DNA of 10,663 nt from Actinomycetes bacterium. Its GTDB lineage: Bacteria > Actinomycetota > Acidimicrobiia > Acidimicrobiales > Acidimicrobiaceae. Location of the stretch: the NCBI GenBank assembly GCA_021785315.1, contig JAJYFX010000025.1:1-10663 (forward strand). Direction: 5' to 3'. Of this stretch, positions 1-5,830 are shown one piece after another; the first letter of the stretch is position 1, and each line of letters starts with the position of its first letter. The translations under genes and the position numbers were made by a program. Under the pieces are notes generated by a model. It was given only the letters and a program-made list of their open reading frames with translations, had not been told where the DNA came from and made no database searches.

Positions 1-1
1 A

Positions 2-961
2 TTCTATGACATGCTCAACGAGGTTGTAAACCAGGGCACATCTGTTCTGCTTGTAAGCCACAGTCTGGAAGAGGTACTGACTCAGACCCATAAAGTTACG
101 TTGCTTCGAGATGGGTGCCTTGTCGGAAGCGGTCTGTCATCCTCCGAACTAACTGAGCGAGAAGTTGTTCAGCTGATGTTAGGAAAGGAGGTTCGAGCAT
201 TATCTATACGTTCGCAGACCGCTCGGCAAGATGCCGTCGTCACTGTATCTGGTTTAAGCATCGGGAACATCAAAGATATTCATTTTTCAGCGGGCAGAGG
301 AGAGGTCGTTGGGATCACCGGTCTTCCCGGCAGCGGATTTGAACGTCTCCCCTATCTACTGTCGGGAGCTCAGAAGGCAACTTCAGGGATGATTCAGATC
401 AACCGTGAGACCGTTGATCTTTCGAAGACGTCAGTATCCCGTTGTCTTCGGGCAGGAATAGCACTTGTACCAGAAAGAAGGGAACTTGACGGTCTGGCAT
501 TTGAGCTAAGCATGCGTGAGAACTTTAGCTTACCGACGCTTAGGTCCCGTGGAAGGTGGTGGTTCGTTTCTAAGCGGTGGCAGGAAGAGGATTTGGAGCG
601 GATGACCAATGATCTTGGTATTCGACCACCTAACTCGTCTTTACTAATTAAGCAGTTGAGTGGTGGAAACCAACAGAAAGTGTTGATGGCAAAATGGCTT
701 TCAGTTGGTCCAAAGCTGCTGATCCTTCATGAACCTACTCAGGCGGTCGATGTGGGAGCTAAACAAGATATTCTTCGGCAGATCCATAAGGTCGCGGACA
801 CTGGCGTATGTGTGTTAGTGGTGAGTACTGATGTGATGGACTTAGCCAGTGTTTGTGACAGGGGGCTTGTGTTTTCGGGTGCGGGACATCTCTCTGAGAT
901 CGAGACGCGAAGCGGGGATGAGATTCTCGAGATGATATATGCAGGTGCACGTGCGGTGTAA
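2..961 (+). CDS. CUT2 (ribose-type) ABC transporter ATP-binding subunit, 5'-truncated
   Basis: This is the C-terminal part (about 319 residues) of a double-ATPase subunit like RbsA, normally about 500 residues. It would energise import through the permease encoded next. The frame is open from base 2, so the first ATG (11) is internal. The opening residues carry the switch histidine of the first ATPase domain (VSHSLEEV), then a linker, then the second domain with GLPGSGFERL in the Walker A position (around 320-350), the signature LSGGNQQK (around 656-679) and LLILHEPTQAVDVGAK in the Walker B and D-loop position. The second domain is degenerate: the Walker A Lys/Thr positions are Phe/Glu, and the Walker B aspartate is His (codon 728-730). 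Loss of the Walker A lysine is usual in CUT2 second domains; the His is not. The stop lies just before the permease gene. Substrate unknown; the binding protein is not in the window. Confidence 0.9.
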   Translation, partial: FYDMLNEVVNQGTSVLLVSHSLEEVLTQTHKVTLLRDGCLVGSGLSSSELTEREVVQLMLGKEVRALSIRSQTARQDAVVTVSGLSIGNIKDIHFSAGRGEVVGITGLPGSGFERLPYLLSGAQKATSGMIQINRETVDLSKTSVSRCLRAGIALVPERRELDGLAFELSMRENFSLPTLRSRGRWWFVSKRWQEEDLERMTNDLGIRPPNSSLLIKQLSGGNQQKVLMAKWLSVGPKLLILHEPTQAVDVGAKQDILRQIHKVADTGVCVLVVSTDVMDLASVCDRGLVFSGAGHLSEIETRSGDEILEMIYAGARAV

Positions 962-993
962 TTATGTTCTGGCTTATTCGAGGCGAGGGCGAG

Positions 994-2049
994 ATGCTCA
1001 TTGAATCTGAAACCATGATCGAAAATAGTGAAAGTATCGCAATGACTACCAAGTTTAAAGTGGTTGGCGAGGCTGTTCGACGGATCCGTACTACAGGCGT
1101 AATGCGTCAAAGAACCTTCTTGAGCAAGTACGCGCTACTTCTGGTCTGGATAGTTATGGCACTATTTTTCTACCTATCAATGCCCGGAAAGTTTGGGCAG
1201 TGGGCGACGGTGCAGTCTATCTTTGGATCCCAGGAAGTTCTCGTATTTTTGGGGATTTCGGCATTAACTACCCTATCTGTAGGAGAATTTGATTTATCAA
1301 TCGCCTCGATCATGGGTATTTCTGCGACGATGATTCCTGTTTTGGCCGGTCTCGATCATGTAAATATCGTGTTGGCATGCGTTTTGGCAATTTTAGCCTC
1401 TTTGGCTTGTGGGCTGCTTAATGCATTTTTTGTCGTCAAAGTGGGAGTCTCTAGCCTGATCGTAACATTAGGCACGGGTACGTTTTTAATTGGCGTCGCG
1501 ATGTGGATATCTGACTCGAGTTCGGTGGCGGTGACCAACGTGGCATTCTCCAAGGTGGCTCTTTACTCCATCTTAGGTCTACCGGTTTCGTTCTACTATG
1601 GGTTAGTTCTAGTCGGAGCATTTGCCTACGTGAGTTTGTGGACTCCAATCGGCCGCCATATGCTCTTTGTGGGTTCGAACCGAGAAGTGGCGCGTCTGGC
1701 AGGGATTCAGGTAGACCGAGTGCGAGTGGGGTCGTACCTCGTCGCATCGGTAATCGCCGGGCTCGGCGGTCTGTTATTGGTGTCGACCACTGGAGGCTTT
1801 AACGCAAGTGGTGCGCCAAACTATCTTTTGCCCGCATTGGCCGCAGTGTTTCTTGGTTCTGCGGTAGTGCAGCCCGGGCGTTTTAACCCGATTGGAACTC
1901 TTATCGGTATCTATTTTTTGGAAACGGGTATTTTAGGGCTTGAGCTATTTGGCTATAGCGGTTGGGTCCAGGATGCTTTTTATGGAGCCGGTCTTGTCGT
2001 TTCAGTAGCTATCGCAAGTGTGGTCCGGAAAACTGTCTCCAAAGGTTGA
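994..2049 (+). CDS. CUT2 (RbsC-type) ABC transporter permease
   Basis: An integral membrane permease of the BPD_transp_2 (RbsC/XylH) family that forms the import channel with the preceding ATPase. From ATG 994 it is 351 residues, close to the family's usual 320-350. Hydrophobic segments run from around residue 45 to the C-terminus and would give about 8-10 membrane spans. The cytoplasmic coupling loop is recognisable as GRHMLFVGSNREVARLAGI (around residues 217-235). An ATG at 964 is also in frame, two bases after the upstream stop, but has no clear ribosome site. ATG 994 has purine-rich AGGCGAGGGCGAG directly upstream, and ATG 1042 would give 335 residues, so the start is uncertain. Family members carry pentoses, other sugars, autoinducer-2 or nucleosides. 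Here the neighbours hint at a different organic substrate, but that is inference only. Confidence 0.88.
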   Translation: MLIESETMIENSESIAMTTKFKVVGEAVRRIRTTGVMRQRTFLSKYALLLVWIVMALFFYLSMPGKFGQWATVQSIFGSQEVLVFLGISALTTLSVGEFDLSIASIMGISATMIPVLAGLDHVNIVLACVLAILASLACGLLNAFFVVKVGVSSLIVTLGTGTFLIGVAMWISDSSSVAVTNVAFSKVALYSILGLPVSFYYGLVLVGAFAYVSLWTPIGRHMLFVGSNREVARLAGIQVDRVRVGSYLVASVIAGLGGLLLVSTTGGFNASGAPNYLLPALAAVFLGSAVVQPGRFNPIGTLIGIYFLETGILGLELFGYSGWVQDAFYGAGLVVSVAIASVVRKTVSKG

Positions 2050-2545
2050 GTTACTTCAAATCCCCAGCGATGATTAGAGGGCGCGGCTTTGGAGGAGCGT
2101 CAAATAAATGTCGAATATCTCGCCAACGGTACCGAAGTTCAGCCACGATCGATAATGCCGAGAACCAGATCTACGGTTTCTCTGCACTGCTTCCGTCACC
2201 TTCATTCGTCAATAAAGGTGGTCAGAGGAAACGAGATTTATGCCGTTAGGACGGGCCTAATCCGTTCAGGGCGACATGCGTTAAGCGAGCGTACGAATGC
2301 GAAGATGCTAGGCGGCTAGCTCTCAGGTAAGGCCTGTTGCGGGACGTCACCAGCAGAAACGTGGATCGCGTCACCCTCGTCGGTATGAGCAGAAAGGAGA
2401 AGCCTAACCTAGCTGGAAGTGTCGCGGCTGTTAGTGAATTACGCGAGCAGCGTTCCGCTTTGCCGTCGCTTTTAACTGTCTCGGTGCATGAGTAGACGCG
2501 TTCGGTCGGTCTAGTCGAAAGATTGAATGAAGTTTCATAGCCAGC
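2050..2545. other. Spacer between transporter genes and core operon, no recognised gene
   Basis: About 500 bases hold no open frame with family-like sequence on either strand. A good ribosome site (GGAGGAG, 2091-2097) stands ten bases before ATG 2108, but that frame closes after 15 codons (MSNISPTVPKFSHDR), so it is either a leader peptide or the stump of a decayed gene. Short perfect hairpins follow: TTAGG/CCTAA (2246-2260), GCTAG/CTAGC (2307-2320) and CAGG/CCTG (2324-2336). Two short direct-repeat pairs are present: CGTCACC at 2345 and 2369, and AGCAGAAA at 2352 and 2388. No GC-rich stem followed by a T run was found after the permease, so transporter termination is not explained. Confidence 0.5.
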
Positions 2546-2574
2546 TTGACATTTTAGAGATAACGCTGAATAAT
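2546..2574 (+). promoter_or_regulatory. Sigma70-type promoter for the activase-mutase-glycyl radical enzyme operon
   Basis: A perfect -35 box TTGACA (2546-2551), a 17-base spacer and AATAAT (2569-2574, five of six to TATAAT) make a near-consensus promoter. Transcription would begin near 2581, leaving a leader of roughly 145 bases before the activase start. It is the best promoter match I found in the window and sits exactly where the core operon begins, separating it from the transporter genes. Confidence 0.7.
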
Positions 2575-2589
2575 AAATAAAGGATTCAT

Positions 2590-2611
2590 TGAACAAATAT
2601 GAGATTGTTCA
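2590..2611. promoter_or_regulatory. Inverted repeat, candidate repressor operator
   Basis: TGAACAA, eight bases, then TTGTTCA form a perfect 22-base palindrome starting about ten bases after the predicted transcription start. A symmetric site with two AT-rich half-sites immediately downstream of a strong promoter is the classic position for a dimeric repressor such as a GntR, LacI or IclR family member. No regulator gene lies in the window, and I did not see a second copy ahead of the other genes. An RNA hairpin is a less likely reading because a seven-base AT-rich stem would be weak. Confidence 0.55.
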
Positions 2612-2727
2612 TATCGTCAAATAGCTACACGTAGGGTTAGTGGGCTCGGGCGAGGCTTCTGAGGTTGGCGTAGTGGGCCAAGATGTTGGTTCTAGGGTTT
2701 GTCATTATGACGGAGAGGGGGAGAAGC

Positions 2728-3639
2728 GTGAGTGAGGTTACTGGAACAGTCTTCAACGTTCAGCGATACAGCATTGATGATGGCCCTGGGATAAGAACAA
2801 CCGTGTTTTTGAAGGGATGTCCCTTGAAGTGTCTGTGGTGCTCTAATCCGGAATCGCAAAGCCAATACCCGGAAATTACGCATAGGGATGCGTCCTGTAT
2901 TCATTGTGGGCAATGTGTCCAGGTCTGCACATATCAAGCGATTGCAGTGGATGACGCTGGAGTACATATCGCAAGGGATCGCTGCACTGCTTGTGGCAAA
3001 TGCGTCGAGGTCTGTGATCCGCAAGTGCTGAAGATGATGGGAAAGTTGATGACAGTAGCTGAGGTGTTCGAGATAATCGAAAGAGATGTCGAATACTACG
3101 AAAGTTCAAACGGTGGTGTGACGCTTTGCGGCGGTGAGCCACTTCTTCAACCTGAGTTCACCACTGCGTTGCTAAAGCGGTCTAAGGAATCAGGGCTACA
3201 TACGTGCTTGGACACGTCAGGATACGGCGCTTCATCAGCTCTGAGGAGGATGTTACCTTACACTTCCCTGGTTTTTTATGATGTCAAGCATACTGACCTC
3301 GAGAGTCACCGAAAATTTACCGGGAAACCAAACACGCTGGTCATGAAGAATTTAGAACTCATCGTTGAAAGCGGAACACCTGTAGTAATCCGAGTGCCAG
3401 TAATTCCAGGAGTCAACGATTCTGAAAATCACTTTGCCCGCCTTGCCGAAATTGTGTCTGCAATGTCGAAAGACCTGAGTGTAAATCTGTTGCCTTATCA
3501 CAGGTACGGGTTGGGTAAATACAAAATGCTGGACTTGGAGTACAAGTTAACCGATTTACAACCTCCAACGAAGGAAGAAATGCATAAGGCAAAGGGAATT
3601 ATAGAGTCGTTCGGGCTTTCATGTGAAGTAATGGTTTGA
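2728..3639 (+). CDS. Glycyl-radical-enzyme activating enzyme (radical SAM, with two extra 4Fe-4S clusters)
   Basis: A PflA/CutD/BssD-type activase: it reductively cleaves S-adenosylmethionine and abstracts hydrogen from the catalytic glycine of its partner, here most likely the glycyl radical enzyme at 5831-8362. From GTG 2728 it has 303 residues. The family N-terminus GxVFNxQRYSIDDGPGIRT is followed by the radical SAM cysteines C31-x3-C35-x2-C38, two ferredoxin-type clusters (C57/C60/C63/C67 and C86/C89/C92/C96) and the SAM-binding GGEP (135-138). The extra clusters match activases of the choline-lyase, benzylsuccinate-synthase and related enzymes; PFL activase lacks them. GTG 2728 is preferred because GAGAGGGGGAG lies just upstream and the protein then begins at the family's usual point. 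In-frame ATGs at 2683 and 2707 would add 15 or 8 unmatched residues. It is the first gene of the operon. Confidence 0.95.
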   Translation: MSEVTGTVFNVQRYSIDDGPGIRTTVFLKGCPLKCLWCSNPESQSQYPEITHRDASCIHCGQCVQVCTYQAIAVDDAGVHIARDRCTACGKCVEVCDPQVLKMMGKLMTVAEVFEIIERDVEYYESSNGGVTLCGGEPLLQPEFTTALLKRSKESGLHTCLDTSGYGASSALRRMLPYTSLVFYDVKHTDLESHRKFTGKPNTLVMKNLELIVESGTPVVIRVPVIPGVNDSENHFARLAEIVSAMSKDLSVNLLPYHRYGLGKYKMLDLEYKLTDLQPPTKEEMHKAKGIIESFGLSCEVMV

Positions 3640-3663
3640 CCGAAGGCTTATGTGGAGGAACAA

Positions 3664-5157
3664 ATGATGATTAGTGTTCGGCAAAAGCAAATAGACGAAG
3701 AAGAATTCTTGGCCATGCGCAAAGACGTGCTATCTCTTTGGCCTACAGGCAAAGAGGTGGAGCTTGACGAGGCTGTCGAGTATCAAAGGAACCTGCCAGA
3801 TAGCAAAAAGTTTTACAAGGTTCTTCAGAAAGTGCACGACGAGGGAAGGATGGTACTTTTCCCCCGATCCGGTACGCCGATTGTTGAAGATGAAATCGAG
3901 CTAGTTCATACGTTGAATGACCTAGGCATTCCCTTAATTCCATTTACAACCGATAGCTACACCAGAAATCTGCAATTTGATAAAGCGCAGAGGGGCTTGG
4001 AAGAAAGCATCAAGAGTGGCCGTCCGATGCTTAATGGCTATCCGATCGTAAACCACGGCGTGCACACTACGCGCAAAGTTGTCGAAGCATGCGATGCTGC
4101 CTTTGATCCCAGATGTTCTCGTTTGGCAAACAGTCTGGTCGGTGAGATTGCGTTTGCGTCTGGAATGACGGCGATGCCTAACAGTTTTTTTGGTTGGATC
4201 GGTGGCTATGACAAGAAAGCGACCGTAGAAGAGTGCATCCAGACTTCACAATATTTGGGAAGGCTAATTGGTTATTACGCAAGCAAGGGCGTGATCATTA
4301 CGACGGACTGTCATGGGTGGCTGCCGAATGGTGTAATTCCCATGAGCGTGAACATCGCAACTCAGATCATCGAAGCGCTTATATCAGTTGAGCAGGGGGT
4401 CAAATGTGTTATGCCGCAGGTAAACCTGCAGGGAAATATGGCCCAAGATCTCGCCGATATCAGGGCAACGCCAAGGTTATACCGGAAGTACCTAGACAAG
4501 TTGGGTTATGACGATGTGATTATTCCAGGCATTGTCGGCAGTCAGGTACCTTTGTATCCCTTTCCTCAGGACATGGGTAGTGCGTTTGGATACATCGTTT
4601 ACACAGCCACCGTGGCTGCATTGGGCCAGGTAGATGCGTGTTTTGTTAAGACAATTGATGAGGCGCTCGGTATCCCCACGAAGGAATCCCATGTGGAAAG
4701 CTATCGCTCTGCAAAATGGGTTTTCGATGTCGTACGCACCCAGCATTTCGAGGTCGATAGTGAAGATATCCGACAAGAAGAGATGATCACCGAAACCGAA
4801 GTAACCGCAATTTTGGACAGGGTGCTGGATCTTGGCGATGGGGACGTTGCCGTAGGCGCTGTGAAAGCAGTTGAGAGCGGGATGCTCGATTCTCCATTTT
4901 CAATAAACGTGCACGCACGAGATGAGGTTTTAGGGGTTCGTGATTTAAAGGGAGCTTGCCGTTATCTCGAATTTGGAAATCTTCCGATTCCTGAGGACAT
5001 AAAACAATTCCATCGAGACAGGATTGCTGAGAGAGAAAAGAGCGAGGGGAGAAAAATGGATTATTACTCATCGATTGATGATTTTTGGGCAATTAGTGAG
5101 GGAAGGCTTCTGGGCCGAAGTTCTGGGCGCCCCAAGTCACATGGATCGAATAGTTGA
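3664..5157 (+). CDS. Glutamate-mutase-type large (epsilon) subunit, substrate possibly not glutamate
   Basis: The catalytic TIM-barrel subunit of an adenosylcobalamin-dependent carbon-skeleton mutase, about 497 residues (C. cochlearium MutE about 483). It pairs with the cobalamin-binding subunit encoded next. Family landmarks include WPTGKEV, YTRNLQFD, LLNGYP-like PMLNGYPIVNHGV, VKTIDEALGIPTKE and the C-terminal RYLEFGNLPIPEDIK. Aligned without gaps to remembered MutE, the carboxylate-binding arginines R66, R100 and R149 are kept (R68, R101, R150 here), as are Y181 (Y182) and the K326/E330 pair (K329, E333). The amino-group contacts E171 and Y177 are Pro172 and Trp178. So the substrate is probably a dicarboxylate without the glutamate amino group. 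GTG 3652 is in frame but overlaps the ribosome site GGAGG (3654-3658), so ATG 3664 or 3667 is the start. It follows the activase by 24 bases. Confidence 0.9.
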   Translation: MMISVRQKQIDEEEFLAMRKDVLSLWPTGKEVELDEAVEYQRNLPDSKKFYKVLQKVHDEGRMVLFPRSGTPIVEDEIELVHTLNDLGIPLIPFTTDSYTRNLQFDKAQRGLEESIKSGRPMLNGYPIVNHGVHTTRKVVEACDAAFDPRCSRLANSLVGEIAFASGMTAMPNSFFGWIGGYDKKATVEECIQTSQYLGRLIGYYASKGVIITTDCHGWLPNGVIPMSVNIATQIIEALISVEQGVKCVMPQVNLQGNMAQDLADIRATPRLYRKYLDKLGYDDVIIPGIVGSQVPLYPFPQDMGSAFGYIVYTATVAALGQVDACFVKTIDEALGIPTKESHVESYRSAKWVFDVVRTQHFEVDSEDIRQEEMITETEVTAILDRVLDLGDGDVAVGAVKAVESGMLDSPFSINVHARDEVLGVRDLKGACRYLEFGNLPIPEDIKQFHRDRIAEREKSEGRKMDYYSSIDDFWAISEGRLLGRSSGRPKSHGSNS

Positions 5158-5166
5158 GGAGCGCTT

Positions 5167-5613
5167 ATGAAGAATAAGCCGACAGTTATAACTGGGACGG
5201 TTGGAGTTGATGCTCACGTGATCGGAACGAAAATCATATCGCGTGCGTTGCGTGATGCCGGCATTGCGGTGGTGGAGCTTGGCGCTCAGACTGCACCGGA
5301 AGAGTTTATCAAAGCAGCACAGGAAACTGATGCGGACGCGTTGATGATGAGCTCACTGTATGGGATGGCAGAAATCGATTTACAGGGTTTCAAAGAAAAA
5401 TGTCTAGAAGCTGGGCTGGAAGGAGTGTTGCTTTACATAGGCGGAATTCTTGGCGTATCAAAACACGACTTTGAAGAGGACGAAAAAAAATTCAAAGAAA
5501 TGGGTTTTGACAGAGTGTATCCACCACAGGCAGATATCCATGGAGCCATCAACGATTTGCTGGGCGACCTCGCCGCAAGAGGCAAGTTGTATGAGCTTAC
5601 GGCGAATATCTGA
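5167..5613 (+). CDS. Glutamate-mutase-type cobalamin-binding small (sigma) subunit
   Basis: The B12-binding subunit that carries adenosylcobalamin to the large subunit. It has 148 residues (MutS/GlmS usually about 137). The base-off/His-on signature DxHxxG is present as D15-A-H17-V-I-G20, with H17 the expected cobalt ligand. SSLYG (62-66) and the IGG turn (91-93) correspond to the later nucleotide-tail-binding motifs. KEMGFDRVYPP near residue 112 is typical of glutamate mutase sigma chains. GAGGAG (5156-5161) overlaps the stop of the upstream gene and lies five bases before ATG 5167, so the two subunits are probably translationally coupled, as expected for stoichiometric partners. A stand-alone B12 domain of this size separates it from methylmalonyl-CoA mutase large chains. 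The last 15 residues or so extend past the usual end. Confidence 0.93.
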   Translation: MKNKPTVITGTVGVDAHVIGTKIISRALRDAGIAVVELGAQTAPEEFIKAAQETDADALMMSSLYGMAEIDLQGFKEKCLEAGLEGVLLYIGGILGVSKHDFEEDEKKFKEMGFDRVYPPQADIHGAINDLLGDLAARGKLYELTANI

Positions 5614-5720
5614 GCCTGCAAGCGTTTTTCCCGGGAATCGAAGGTTGATGATTGCTTGTGAGGACACTTGAAAGAAGTATTTGTGTAGGACTAAAGAAGA
5701 TGGGTCTTTGGGTTTGATGG

Positions 5721-5743
5721 GGGATAAATCAATCGATTTTCCC
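5721..5743 (+). other. Hairpin in the spacer before the glycyl radical enzyme gene
   Basis: GGGATAAATC (5721-5730) pairs with GATTTTCCC (5735-5743) as nine base pairs with one bulged T and an AATC loop. It sits in the 217-base gap between the B12-binding subunit and the glycyl radical enzyme. No T run follows, so it is not a standard terminator. A role in mRNA processing or 5' protection of the downstream message is an inference. I see no convincing promoter in this gap: TTGAAA at 5668-5673 has no good -10 partner. Confidence 0.45.
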
Positions 5744-5815
5744 ACCGCGAAACTCAGGATTTTCTTCTAGATGTTGATTTGAGTAACTAGAGGATCTACC
5801 CAGCAGGTTTCAAAA

Positions 5816-5821
5816 AGGAGG
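5816..5821 (+). promoter_or_regulatory. Consensus Shine-Dalgarno of the glycyl radical enzyme gene
   Basis: AGGAGG, inside the longer AAAAAGGAGGAG, stands nine bases before ATG 5831. It is the strongest ribosome site in the window and rules out the in-frame TTG at 5825, which would be only three bases away. It implies high translation of the enzyme. Confidence 0.85.
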
Positions 5822-5830
5822 AGATTGAAA

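Noticed and set aside
2089..2319. 76-codon open frame starting at TTG 2089
   Set aside because: Its composition is not protein-like for any family I recognise, the start overlaps the ribosome-site-like GGAGGAG, and it spans the small hairpins.
2246..2596. 116-codon frame on the minus strand
   Set aside because: It covers the promoter and palindrome, has no family resemblance, and its residue composition looks random.
2050..2727. Cobalamin riboswitch ahead of the B12-dependent mutase operon
   Set aside because: I found no B12-box-like motif or the expected conserved core in this stretch; only short unrelated hairpins are visible. A covariance-model search could still overturn this.
3664..5613. 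Methylmalonyl-CoA mutase-type mutase
   Set aside because: The B12 domain is a separate short chain and the large chain matches MutE landmarks, including the three-arginine carboxylate grip, with no sign of a CoA-binding barrel sequence of the MCM type.
3664..5613. Ordinary glutamate mutase of the methylaspartate fermentation pathway
   Set aside because: The amino-contacting Glu and one Tyr are replaced, no methylaspartate ammonia-lyase is present, and a glycyl radical enzyme and activase share the operon. Kept only as a fallback.
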